DNA of 64,000 nucleotides from Hymenochaete sp. R1. Lineage: Eukaryota; Basidiomycota; Agaricomycetes; Hymenochaetales; Hymenochaetaceae. Below are positions 11,404-22,716 of this stretch, one piece after another. The stretch covers positions 164,223 to 228,222 of the forward strand of contig JAFREE010000023.1 of the NCBI GenBank assembly GCA_019400425.1, written 5' to 3'. Made by a program: the position numbers and the translations under genes. The notes below the pieces were generated by a model. The model saw only the letters and a program-made list of their open reading frames with translations. It did no database searches and had not been told where the DNA came from. Position 1 is the stretch's first letter; each line of letters opens with the position of its first letter.

Positions 11404-13704
11404 AGCTTTACCTTGCGAAATGGTCGGGAGCATACAAAAAAACAAACATGGCTACATTCAAAAACCTGTCAGTCTCTGGCCATCTCGATCTATCAGATTT
11501 ACTGCCTCCTCCGGAAGAAAACTCGAAGCCGTGGTTGTTGATCTACTTCGGGCTTTCTTTCCTATACGCTTGCACCACTCTTGCTTATATTGGCGTTAAA
11601 TATTATGCCAGTCTTCAAGCTGGAAGGAACCTCTTCTCCTGGATGGTACTCCGCCTCGTCCGTGCCCCATCTCGGTTCTCCGATGTGATACCCTTAGGAT
11701 GTGTTCTGAACCGGTTCACAGCAGATATGAGCATAATCGATTCACAAATTCTTGGCGATATCCAGACTGCTATATCCGGGACCTTGACGTTCATTTCCTC
11801 TTTTCTCTTCATTGCTTTTGTTATTCCGGAGTTCGCGCCTATCGCGGTACTCATTGCATGGCTATTCGCACGCATGTCTCCTAAGTTCATACGCGCTTCG
11901 AGAGACCTGCGACGATTAGAGTCGGTAGCCACTTCACCGGCATTCGCTGGATTCGACGAACTTCTTCGCGGTGTGATTCATATCCGGGCTTTTGGGATGG
12001 AGCACGAATTTCAGAGCTCTTTCTTCAAGAAGGTTGACCTCTTTCAAGGTATTTGTGACAGTCATTACTTTACTGATATGCTGACTGTCTTGCTGTATCC
12101 CGCCATTGATAGGATACGATCATATTCTCGTACGTTTATTGATCAGTAGCGGCATCAAACTAATAATAGAACATTGACTTTCGCCGATCTGACAGAACTT
12201 AACGTCCAACTGGCTCAGATGGTGATTCGATAGTCAGTATAACGCTCTGACCAGTTATTTGTCCGTGGTTTTCTTATGAAAGGTTCTTAGCTTTGGGAGC
12301 TATCATCGTCTTCCTGGTGACAGTTTTCACCTTGGATACGGGATCGATAGGAGGCATTGCTGCTGTCGTAATTATGCAAGCAACATCATTTGTTAATGTG
12401 TCACGACAGATAGTCGGGTGCGTCCATCTGAATACATTTGTTATATATTGGTCCGCTTATTCTCCTCAAAGAGTTACAGCCAGAGTGGAACTTGATTTCA
12501 ACTCTGTTGAACGCGTTGGCGAATACCTTGAAGTCCCACAGGAAGCTCTAGCCCATGCGGAGAGCAAGCGACCGCCTCCTGAATGGCCATCGAAGGACGG
12601 AAATCTAGTGGTCGAAGATTTGACAGTATCGTACGCCCCGGGGCTTCCGCCCGTTTTGAACGAGCTGAGTTTTACAATCAATGCGAGAGAAAAGATCGGT
12701 GTCGTGAGTTTCTTCGGACATTCCGATAGTTGTCTCTGATACTAAAAGTTGTTTACAGGTTAGTCGAACAGGATCTGGTAGGGTTTTCAAGTCACTGGCT
12801 GCCTCGCGCAATGACTGACATTTTCGTAGGAAAATCAACGATTGGGTTCGCACTGCTACGGGTGATCGAACCATCTGAAGGGAAAGTTGGGCTCGATGGT
12901 ATTGATGTTGGGACGATCTCTCTGGAGGACCTCCGGTCTAAGATAGTACGTGACCTTTCTGTTGTGTGCTTCGGCGTTGCAATTTATGTGAAACTTGAAA
13001 CCAGACAATAATCAGCCAAGACGTCTCGTTCTCTGGATCGCTGCGGAGCAACCTTGACCCGTTCGCAGGACACACAAACGTCGAATGCTGGGATGTGCTA
13101 CGTCGTTGCAGCCTTGTAAAGACTGAATTGGACTCCGTTGTGTTAAACGAAGGCGATAACAAAGGAGCGGATTCGGAGGAGATCAAGGAGGGAATCAGTG
13201 GGCTTGATGTTGTCATCAACCCATCTGGTTCACTGAGTGCCGGCGAAAAGTAGCTTGCGGCCATGGCACGAGCTAGTTTGAGGAAATCTAGAGTAGTCAT
13301 TATAAATGAGGCTACATCACAGATTGACGTTGCATTGGACGACAAGGTAACCATGTTTCCAGTTCCAGGTATTGTCATGGTGCTGAAGCTCTTTTTTGAA
13401 ATAAGATTCAACGGACAATTCGAGAGGAATTGGTTGACACGATGGTAATGACCTTTGCCTGAATATGAAACGTCTGAGACTGAATTTCTTTCATAGGTGA
13501 TCAGTATTGCACATCGTCTGAAGACCATCATCGACTATGACAAGAATCTTGTTCTCGGTCCTGGAGGTAGAGTTATGGAATTCGACCCCCCCCCCCCCCG
13601 CGGGAAATCTCCTTGGCATTGTAGGGGGCATGTTCCGTGAGATGTGCAAACATAGTTCCGACCGGGATGAACTTTGGGAGCTTGTGGGTCGTGGGGCGTC
13701 TTAA
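11404..13704 (+). pseudogene. ABCC/MRP-type ABC transporter relic (TMD2-NBD2 half only)
   Basis: C-terminal half of a full-length ABC-C exporter. TMD2 is visible (AKWSGAYKK, then FSWMVLRLVRAP and PLGCVLNRFTADMSIIDSQI, the family's PLGRILNRF...D signature). It is followed by the linker (RVELDFNSVERVGEYL) and NBD2. Walker A is split by an intron and reads SRTGSG|KST, and the Q-loop is IISQDVSFSGSLRSNLDPF. The ABC signature SLSAGEK is followed directly by a stop (TAG, 13251-13253) where the family has Q, then LAAMARA. Walker B reads VVIINEATSQID, with N for the usual D. The H-loop AHRLKTIIDYDK is intact. A run of 14 C (13586-13599) shifts the frame by one base; past it the original frame continues to GRGAS and TAA at 13702. 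The first half of the protein is missing. It cannot make a working exporter. Decay looks recent because flanking coding sequence is well kept. Confidence 0.88.
13586..13599 (+). repeat. C14 homopolymer inside the ABC transporter relic
   Basis: Fourteen cytosines follow GAATTCGA. Thirteen would keep the ABC reading frame (A-G-N-L-L-G-I-V downstream), so the tract is one base too long. It may be replication slippage or a sequencing error. Confidence 0.9.
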
Positions 13705-14102
13705 AAAACAGGCATTACATAAATGAATAGAACACTTGTAAAACTGTATGCCTCGCCTCTCACGTCGTGAGACGGAAAGAAAGGCGAGTCAGACATAAAA
13801 ATCAAAAGTATTTCAGAATCAGAGACATCCAAGCACATCGATATGCAGGATCACCATGATTATAGTTGTAGGTGATGTGGAAATTTAGGAATTGAGAGTG
13901 GTGGATTGTTGCAGTTTTAGCCTTTTTTATCTGAGAGACAGCTGAACGGTATGGGCAACGAGAGTCCCCGCCGCGTACCAAGATAAAGCCAAACTTGGGT
14001 ACACTCTAGTACAGTACATGCATTTCCACGAAGGGAAATCCATAAATCAAAGGTATGAAATCTAGAGTGTCGGGGGCTAGAGCTAGAACCCGGCATTAGC
14101 CT
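13705..14102. other. Short spacer between two convergent relics
   Basis: Nothing recognisable. The ABC relic (plus) and COG5 relic (minus) converge here. Confidence 0.5.
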
Positions 14103-17100
14103 TCAACAAGGCTGCTCCTCTTCATACCGTAAAGCATCTTGCTGGCCCTTGAAGCTGACATCGACAAGCTCAAAAAAGCCTCTGAAAGCGCGAAAAGATA
14201 GTATCGGTGATCCGTGTAAGCTACGGTAAGGATCTTTGCAAGACTGTACGAGCAATTTGACATCGTTTTCGCTTCTACTCTCGTGCTGTTTGCCCCCACC
14301 ACCATCGACTTTCTCCCAATGGGACAGGACGCCTTCCACAAGCGTCATTGCTTCCGTCTCAGAGTGCTCATCAACCCACAACACGTATTCTGCCTCGCTC
14401 CAGCCATGTAACGCATGCGGTAGTAGCAACACTTTGGGAGCTCTAACAAGAATGTGGTGTAGTACAATCAAAGGTGGAAGGCCCGTTGTTCTTGTCAGAT
14501 TACTCAACATATTAGTTTCGAGAAACAGTAACGGACTAAGGGAAAGATATCAGTGCGCCCATTAATTCTACAAAACGCAGACTAACCGTATGGCCCTCAA
14601 TACCCTATATTCGTCGCCGATGATGTCCAGCTTGACTCCGCTCCCTCGTTTATTAGCAGACCCACCTTCAGCTAAGAAAGCGCTAAGCCCAAACTCAAGT
14701 TCAGTCATGTCACTGGTGAGCTGCAGTTTGCCGCCCTCGCCAAGTGGCTTTACGATCGAAGCATTCATGATGAAGTTCCGTACGACGAATTTTGCAATCA
14801 TCTTCGTCCTTTCACGCACGTCAGAAAATCCTTAATTTAATAATCGCCGATGATCACTTACCATTCTCTTGTTGGCTCGACATTGAATTTTGCGAGTACT
14901 TCCGATTTGATAAAAGCAAGTTTATCCACAAGATCCTTCATGTAAGTACTCGTGCTTCCCATACTTGCTGAGGCATCAGATGTCCCTAAATCGAGCCTGT
15001 GCAATTTAGAAATGATAGAGCCGAGGTCCTTCCGAATGGCCGACAGCAAAGGGTCGACAATCTTGTCAAAGGCTCGGCGAATGTCCATTACAGAGGGCCT
15101 AATAACAGACAAGACTTGCTCAGGGTATTCTCCCTCTAGGCTCTTCAACCTCGAACCACAATGATACAAGCAAGTTGCTACATGAGCATTCTGAGATTGT
15201 TGAGGCGTGCTAACCGGTCCAAGCAGGCTCGTAGCCCATCTATCTCGAACACTCTATCATTAACTTGTGAGAAAGCTCTCGGACGACCCACTCATAACAC
15301 TTACTAAAGGATCAAGACGAGAAAGCCACTTCTCCAGGCTTGATTGCACATTTTTCGCGACAGCTTTTACGAGTAGAGGGTCGAATTTTGCCGCGTTGAG
15401 CTCGTTTGCGGCAGTACGAGCAATACCGATGCCTTCACCCATAGCGGGTGGGGCTCTTGCACCACCAGCAACGGATTGGGCCACGGCTTCGTTGAGGCGG
15501 TTCGCAGATCGTTGTAGTTATGCTTGCTCGAAAGTGGATAAAGAGCGCAGGATAAGAATGGCTTCGGGGCTGGAGGGGCAGCGACGTTACCGGGAGCAAT
15601 GGGTAGAGGATGAATGCGTTTACCTTTGTTTTTCTTGCGTATAGATGGTATCCGTGTGAACCGTGATCTTAGCAAAGAACTCATGAAAGAGTCGAAGGAG
15701 TCGAGGATAACCTGTGCTTAGGGTCTGTTGCATGAAAGCAGAGCCTTGATAGGAAGTGAATACGATATATTCAATCATTTGCACTCAACATACCTCCCGC
15801 CGCTTCTTTACATTGTGTCTCCAACGTCCTTGCAAGAACACTCCAAAAGGCCGAGCTTGGCTTGTTATCCAACACCTTGAGAGGAATCAGAATCGTTTGG
15901 AAGCTTGTAGCGATCACAGACACACTTTCATTGCTTCGTCCATAAAGTTAGTCTGGGAGACTGTATCCTTCTTAGGCACGAGGACCTTTTCTAACGTGTA
16001 GACTTTCATGCAACAGTCGGCCAGCTCTTCCACTAATTTCTCTAACCTGGCCCACAATACAGCTCTGAACTGCGGCGCCGTGATATTAGTGGGCTCAGTT
16101 CGTATCCTAGATCGATAAAGCAAACCAGACGCAGCTGAAGGAGACTCCGATGCAATCAAGATGAGAAGGCCGATCGTTAATAACTCTGAAAGAACGCACA
16201 AACCTTTAGGCGTCAACTCTTTTGATATTCGAGCTATATCAAATGTAAGCTTTATTCGCTGGTCCACGGCATCCATAAGATCTGTGAGCAAAGACTGTAC
16301 GAGTTCAGGTAGAACCTGAAGGTTGTGTGCAGTTTGCAAGGGTAACACAAGGAGAGATCGATTCTGAACGAGGGCAGCTCAGCTCGACAGCTACTATAAA
16401 ATAAAACGTATGCACAAGAGTCGTAAGACCAGTGAGCACCATCGACTCCATCTTGAACGTGATCTTGCTCCGAGCACTGTCAATGGCAGGTACGTGGTCT
16501 GTTACCGCACAGATGGACTCCAGAGGGATCTCCACAGACTCCATGATGTCCGCGCCGTTGGATTCTTCAGCATCAGTCTGATTTTTACTGGACGAGTCAA
16601 GTAGTGCAACTGATATCAATCGAAAGAATTTCATATTTCTTTCAAGTCGAGTATATAACGAACACATACCAAGCTCCGCTACACTCAGTGCGGCCTTGGC
16701 TATCGCCCTCTCCTTCTCACTCTCAGACCCAAGTCATCCTTCGAGCCTCGAACACCGGAGGCCACAGACTCCGACCTTGATCACTCCAAGATCTTAGATA
16801 GTGGAGAATTTGCTGCGTTTCATGCGAAGCCGAGTACGACAACTCGGCCATCCGGGTCCCAGGTCGCCCTGCTACAACAGTGAAACGTGCGGTTCTTCTA
16901 AGTGCGTCTGAGACACATTGGAGCCTTACGAGGCGCGAGGCATGGGCTCCATTGGATGAGCATGGGATTCTAACTTTGCTCTTCAATCTGGCGCAGGGGT
17001 TACTCGGACAATAGTACTTGTATTTAGCTACCAAACACTCGCTTGTCTTGAGATGCAGCGATTTCATTTAGACCCCTGCTCGCATGGAAGACTTTTTCTT

Positions 17101-17504
17101 CCGACACACCGACTCCCGCAGCTTGAACAAAAAACGCTTCGTGGTTGGCAGTGACCTGGTAAGGATTGAAGCGCGAGATGAGGAAATAAATGTTTATAAA
17201 ATTGAAGAAAGGTTACTGGTCAGCTTCGCCCATCTCAGATAATCGAAATAGCACAAGTACCCACCACATTTCGTGTCTGTCTTTCCGTTTCGTCCATATT
17301 CAAGGTGAGTTTGGAGATAGCCACCGATACGTTCTCCCTCCCTTGGTCAAGGATCAATGAAGGTTTTTGCTAGCCATGTGCTGTCTTGTTTTCTGCTGTC
17401 AGCGGGTACGACTCCCCGGATAATATTGCAGTCGCATATACGTTGGCATCGAAATTCGGTGACGAAAAAGCGGTATATTGTAAATCTGAAGAGCTTGTAA
17501 GGAA
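14103..17504 (-). pseudogene. COG5-like (conserved oligomeric Golgi complex subunit 5), two in-frame stops
   Basis: COG5 belongs to the COG tether that holds retrograde vesicles at the Golgi. Family blocks appear in order on the minus strand. N-terminus: FDANVYATAILSGESYP and ENVSVAISKL. Then ASRLVRLQCVSDALRRTARF, ERAIAKAALSVAEL, FRAVLWARLEKLVEEL, RSANRLNEAVAQSVAGGARA, FDPLLVKAVAKNVQSSLEKW, VDPLLSAIRKDLG and IVKPLGEGGKLQLTSDMTEL. Two stops interrupt this: TAG at 17370-17372, after ...TAHG and before QKPSL, and TAA at 15518-15520, where the family has an aromatic residue between FEQA and LQRSAN. Neither can be removed by an obvious intron. There is no in-frame ATG just upstream of the N-terminal block, and the join before LKSKVRIP is out of frame. 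I therefore call a relic; a functional copy should exist elsewhere. Sequencing error is the alternative. Confidence 0.8.
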
Positions 17505-18878
17505 GCCGCGTTGAAGAATATGCTTGGACCATGCCTGCCATTGGTTGTTCTCTTGATATATTTATAGAATCTTCATCGGGCGAGCCTTGTTAACAATTGA
17601 CCAGCGCTACGTTCAGCCTTGTGTAGAATGTGGAAGTGTCTGAGTGTAGGCCCGGAAACAGAGAACGGACTGGAGAGACTCGAAGAGGCCCGCCGTGCCG
17701 TTATGTAATACTAGTTAAGTAATATTTTATTATTTATTTATTATTTATTTATTATGTTTCCTTACTGAATGCAGGGACATCAACAGTCACGCTCGGCACA
17801 GGGTGTGGCCGAGGGGGAGGGAGGCCCCCGGCGAGGGATCGGAGAGTTAGCCGAGGAGAAAATGAAGCTGATCTCTCTGGGCAACCGTAATCGTGATCGT
17901 CTACTTCCTCGAGAAACGTTCAACAACAACTGGTGATACGATACCCTATTGCCGCTAGCTCAGACAGAATTCGAGAGTCGGAAAAGTCTTCGGTTCCGGT
18001 GACGGACGATACTTAGACTAGACGGTGGGTCCATTCCCCGCTATGTTTGTACACTACCTGATGGTACCCAAAGCGGAAAGAAAGCAGGCCTACTAGTAAG
18101 CGCCCTTCTCGGGTTCATTCAATCTTTCTTCTTCGATCGTCGTGAGAAACGCCATGAGCGCCTGCATGAGTCCAAAATTCAGCGTTGGTCTTTCATTTGT
18201 TCATTCACAGTTGTAGCCAAAGACATACTATTTCGTGACCCCAGACTGGAAGCGGGAAGCAAACCCGGACAAAGATATTTATTTTTGAAGACCATAGACT
18301 CCAGAGACCCACTTGTCACTTGTAGGCGCGCAAATATTTATTGACGTCACCGCTAACACTTGCAATATTCGCTTGATCTCTTGAGAGTGTGCCTCGCCAT
18401 TATTGATTCCGTAGATGAATTTCTTTCGCGCAGTCGTCATATCTCCGAGGTTAAGTGAGTTATGTTCCAGACAATTTCAACAATACAGTGAAGAAAAAGG
18501 TCGAAAGCATGGCGGAACAATACAATGCTGCTGATGAGGGAAAATTGAGGATTGGAGAAGGGGAAAACACCGTCATCTCGATTGAGAAGCGGAGGGTCAA
18601 ACGAATGCTGGAAGAAAGTACTAATTTGATCAGCGCGATTCTGCAGCATGAAACCGGAACAAGCAGAGCGATGTACCGGAAAATGTTACAGACGACATTC
18701 CAAAGAATGAAATAATAGCTTTAAGAAGCTTGAATGGATAAATTACTGCATCTGCGATGTAGTCCACTTGCACAACGATGAAAATAATAAAACTGCAAAC
18801 TGCAAAAGCAAAAATCAAATAATCAGAATCGTAGGAGAAGAAGTTAGCTCACCAGTATACGTTCGCAAAAATCTATGC
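17505..18878. other. Intergenic with AT-rich tract; one small open frame
   Basis: 17701-17757 is an AT-rich low-complexity tract of ATTT/ATTATTT units. At 18455-18715 (plus) is an 86-codon open frame. From its internal ATG it reads MAEQYNAADEGK and is helical and charged (KRRVKRMLEES), but I recognise no family and no splice partners. It could be a fragment or chance. Confidence 0.4.
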
Positions 18879-20375
18879 TCATTGACGATTCTTGGCACGC
18901 ATGACCCTTTCAAAACAGTCTCCAAGAGGGTTATACTTAGCAACGACAGTCGAATGACTTGCAGCATATGGTGGTGGCAATAGCTGATGCAGTCCGTCAT
19001 GCACATCTCTCCGGCTCTCAGAAGGGAAATGGGATACTAGCGGCGGCGATGACGGTCTCGAAGCAACTGGCAGCATGGTGAGTGCGCTCAATGCGGCGGA
19101 AGACGATGAATTCGAAATGGTAGACAGGGTCCGGGTTCGATCCGGGTGGCCGTTCTTTCCATTACTCGCGAAGAATCTCGAAGATGGAGCAGGCAAGGTC
19201 GAGACGGAGTGCAGAGAAGAGATGGATCCTTTTCTCGACGGTAAACGACTTCCCGTCGACATCTCTGATGGCGATCGATAAACGGCCGTGTTCGAGGCCG
19301 GAGGAGAATTGGCTCGACTTGGAGACGACGTCATCTGTGCTTGTGCAGCTTCGGAGTTGACAGTCAATGGTGCGAGGGCCGAAGGTCGAAGTGATGGTGC
19401 GTGTGACGAAAGTCCTCGAATCAGTGGATGGTGCGGCATCTCCATCTTCATTTCGCCGTAGTTTGAGGAATTCCTCATGAGTGAATGCCGTCTGCTCGGT
19501 GGTTTTTGCTGCTGTAATTGTGGGGGAGATGGTACTTCTGAACGAGTTTCTCGGACGGGTCTGACTGAAGTTTTCGCAGAAGTCTCTGGGACGGGGGATA
19601 CAGGTGTTGACTGCGGAGCAACAAGACGGACGATGGGAGGTTGTGGTTGAGGTTGAGGTTGCGTATACAGTTGCGGGTCTACTCGTGGTTGATGTAGCTG
19701 TTCAGATGTCCCCGTTTCCGCGTTGGCCGTCTCAATGTGCGCTAATTGCCTATTGACTTCAGCGCGAGGCGTGGTCCTATCATCAGTCTTCCCGTTCGTC
19801 ATCCGGACCGCATCTCCGTTCATATCACCGACAGCGCCAGATGCTCGACAAGATTCTATGGGTGTAGAACCACGAGCACCTTTGTCGTTATCTGAGTCCT
19901 CTTCGACGTTTTGCGGGGTGGCTGCCCCACTTTCGCTTGAGACCCATTCGCCTTCGTCATCTTCATCGGTGTCGTCAGAACGCGCTATTGAAAAACCGGT
20001 TTTCTGGTTTTGTTGGGGCATGGCCTTTGCAGAGGTTATGTGCGCGACCTTCTGCTGGGTCTGTGCAATGCGATCTCGAGACGACACCCGGGAGTTGGAG
20101 TTGAGATGAGATTGTCGTGCAAATTGCGTAGGAAGACGACTTTGGTGCACCTTCGGGTCCAAACCAAAGCTCTATTTAACGAAATGACACGCCATGATAG
20201 TAGAGAAAACAACACACATCTATTGTACTATTCCCAGTCTTTGACTGAGTCCTCGGCTGACTCTGTTCTCTCTGGGTGAGGTGCAAGTTGTTGAGACCCG
20301 CTTTGGAGCTTCCGCTGGAGTAGTTTCGATGGTTTTGTTGTAGACGAGTACTCGTTCCCTTCGTCTTTTGTACCA
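18879..20375 (-). CDS. DUF1752/Mks1-like putative regulatory protein
   Basis: About 480 residues, mostly disordered and rich in Ser, Pro and Gln. Exon 1 begins at ATG 20375 (MVQKTKGTSTRLQQ...SSGSSKAGLNNL). An intron (donor GTGTGT, acceptor AAATAG, about 46 nt) joins ...NSTID to SFGLDPKV in frame. Recognisable pieces are the SSKAGLN motif, the acidic patch DDTDEDDEGEWVSSESG with following TP and the conserved-looking C-terminal ending LGDCFERVMRAK. This combination resembles basidiomycete proteins of the DUF1752 / nitrogen-regulatory, Mks1-type group. I do not see the WRLW motif of a full DUF1752 domain, so an upstream exon may be missing. The gene is divergent from UTP6. Assignment rests on motif memory and is tentative. 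Confidence 0.6.
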
Positions 20376-20646
20376 TATTTAGTTGAAAGAGAGGGAAATC
20401 AGAATTTGGCGAAGAAAGGAGGAAAGAGGGCAAAAGCAGACGTCGTTGAGAGCGTCGATGAAGAGATGAAGAGACGAGAGCATCTCCTTGCCTTGCGGCT
20501 CACTGCTTGGAATATGCGATGGTAATTCTCACGCTAATGGAAGGCGGTACCAGTCCACTGGCTTTTTTTTATTCTCCCGACATTCTCGCTCTTTACTTTC
20601 CTGACACTGACACTCTAAACTGATAGACTCTTGACAAGAACTCGAG
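20376..20646. promoter_or_regulatory. Divergent promoter between DUF1752-like gene and UTP6
   Basis: A 271-base spacer separates two start codons that point away from each other, so both promoters must lie here unless exons are missing. No clear TATA box is seen. Confidence 0.5.
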
Positions 20647-22379
20647 ATGGAGAGGGTTCAGTTTCAACAAGAGCAAGTACGATGATGTTATTGTGATAAA
20701 AGGAATGGAAATATCGTTGACAAAGATTTCATGCAGATGCTCGCAGAGCTAAAAGACCTTGTGCAGAAAGGCCTATTCTCTCAGGTAGAGCAAATGTATC
20801 TACACTTCCATCCACTCAATTTAGAGCTATCTAGGAAGAAGTTAAACATGTGATGAAGAAACGAACAGCGTTTGAAACTACTCTCGTTCGACGTATCCCA
20901 AAGAAGAGCGACTTCCTGCGATACGCTGCATATGAAATGAATCTGGAAACCCTGCGGCGGAAGAGAGCCATACGCTTGAGTAAGCAGCTGTCTCAGAAGC
21001 TATTGCATCTATATTCAAGTTGATCCTTGGCAGAGGTATCGCGCTCTCCAGCAACGATATCGGACTATGCACTACTCCGCCGCCAGTTCCAAATATTTGA
21101 ACGAGCTCTTCGTAAATTCAAAGACGACATCGGTCTATGGGTTCAATACATCGAAACAGCTGACAAAGTGAAGGCCCGGAGTCTGGTATCTCGTATATGT
21201 GCCCGAGCTCTTCAAATGCACCCCAACTCGCCGTCATTGTACATTATTGCCGCCTCGCACGAGCTCAAACAACAATCGCATTCAGCAGCCCGTGTCCTCC
21301 TTCAGCGCGGCATTCGGATGAACAGCGAAAATGTTGACCTCTGGACGGAGTATGTGAAGATGGAACTCGGCTTCGCTGAAGTCCTCAGGAGACGATGGAG
21401 TGTGCTGGGGCTGAATACCGAGGAAAGAGGAGATGCAAACACAGAAACGATGGAGTCGCTTGCTGCAGACGGATTGGATACTCCCATGGCCGAAGACAAG
21501 GAGAGTGAATCAGCACGGAAGGAAATCTTGAATGGCGCTCTCGTCAAGGAAGCGGTTAGGAATGCAGTCAAGGGTAAGCATATTTCGTTTGTGGCTTTCA
21601 CTTTTCTAATATCATATGGCGTTCCTCAGCTGTTAAGACCTTTGAGCTCTTTGAGTCACTATACGCTCTTCTCAATTCACACCCCTGCCCAAACGCTGTC
21701 CGTGAAGCTCTTCTCGACCTTATGTTTACCAGCCTCGGTTCCAAGCTCGCATCGTCGTCTGCAACCAGCTCATCAAGTCCAGGTTTACGTAAAGACGGTG
21801 CCCGATGCGCCAAGTTGTACGCTTCAAGGTTCCTACCGCCCAAACTTAAAGGGGAAGCGCAAATTGACGCCGTGCGTCTCGCAAACGAAGACTTCCTGGC
21901 CTCTGTGCAATCCCAGCGGACGGAAGAAGTATGCAGAGAATACGCGGATTTCATTCGTGGATGGTTCGAGAGGTCGATCGATGAACATCTTGTAAGTTTC
22001 CTATGTATTCCTTATATATTTGCCATCTCTGATGAGCTCGAAGAATATATACTTGTTGACTGTCTTCCGTGGCCTGTGCTCGAGTGTGAGCTCCCCGACT
22101 CTTGACCTTGCCCTGATCCATCTGCTTCGCTCCATACGTAACCCGCATCCACCGGCACCATCGAAGTTGCTCAAATTAGCCAGGAAAAGTACAAAGAGGT
22201 TTCCGGATAGTGAGGAACTGTGGGTCCAACGTTTTGAGATCGAAGCTCAATGTCAGGGAGACACGGACGATGCTGATTGGAGAAAAGCCAAAGAAGAGGC
22301 AATCAAACATTTCAGGTTCAGCATTGCGGTAGAGGTCCCGGACACCATACATCTATGGACAGATGCTAAATCATCGTAA
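20647..22379 (+). CDS. UTP6: UTP6-like small-subunit processome (U3 snoRNP) component
   Basis: Nucleolar HAT-repeat protein needed for 18S rRNA processing. The start is diagnostic: MERVQFQQEQ, intron, MLAELKDLVQKGLFSQ, intron, EEVKHVMKKRTAFETTLVRR and FLRYAAYEMNLETLRRKR. HAT repeats follow (SDYALLRRQFQIFERALRKF, DIGLWVQYIETA, ARALQMHPNSPSLYIIAASH, ENVDLWTEYVKMEL). Further exons give FELFESLYALLNSHP, VCREYADFIRGWFERSIDEHL and NIYLLTVFRGLCSS. The reading then runs to LWVQRFEIEAQC and stops at 22377-22379. The usual C-terminal HAT region of the family, well over 100 residues, is not found before the next gene. Either I missed a splice, or this copy is truncated. All five introns read are 45-60 nt. 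Confidence 0.85.
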
Positions 22380-22716
22380 TAATGTTGAGCTGTTTTGATC
22401 TCTTGTTAACTCGTTTATTGTGTCAGTGTCTGTCTTATGTATACATTTTGCAAAGAAAGTCGTCGGGTATTCATACATAGCTTGATGGTTTTCTGATGGC
22501 CCCTTTTAATGTCAATTGATGATGATAATTTGTTTTCACATTGGAAAAAAAATAAAAGTGTCAAAAAGACGGATCAATGATGTTTGCACCAGTGCTAGTG
22601 CTCCAGGTGCTATGACGCGCTGACGGCATTGACGACGCGACATTCTGGCACAGATTCTCGGCAGCGTACTTGAGCTCTCCTTGGTGGACTACTCTCGTGA
22701 GCGTGCTGCAACTTGC
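22380..22716. other. Spacer between UTP6 and MDM31
   Basis: 337 bases. It includes a poly-A-like run (AAAAAAAATAAAA near 22545-22557) and the presumed 5' leader of MDM31. I looked for the missing UTP6 C-terminus here and did not find it. Confidence 0.4.

Noticed and set aside
15504..15535. Possible intron removing the TAA in the COG5 relic
   Set aside because: No GT donor lies near the stop, and residues on both sides (SLSTFEQA and LQRSANRLNEAV) are conserved coding sequence.
17358..17402. Possible 40-nt intron (GTACCC...GGCTAG) removing the TAG in the COG5 N-terminus
   Set aside because: It would cut out part of the conserved GESYP motif and is shorter than any other intron read in the window.
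17701..17757. AT-rich tract as a replication origin
   Set aside because: Low-complexity ATTT units alone do not identify an origin in a basidiomycete, and no supporting element was seen.
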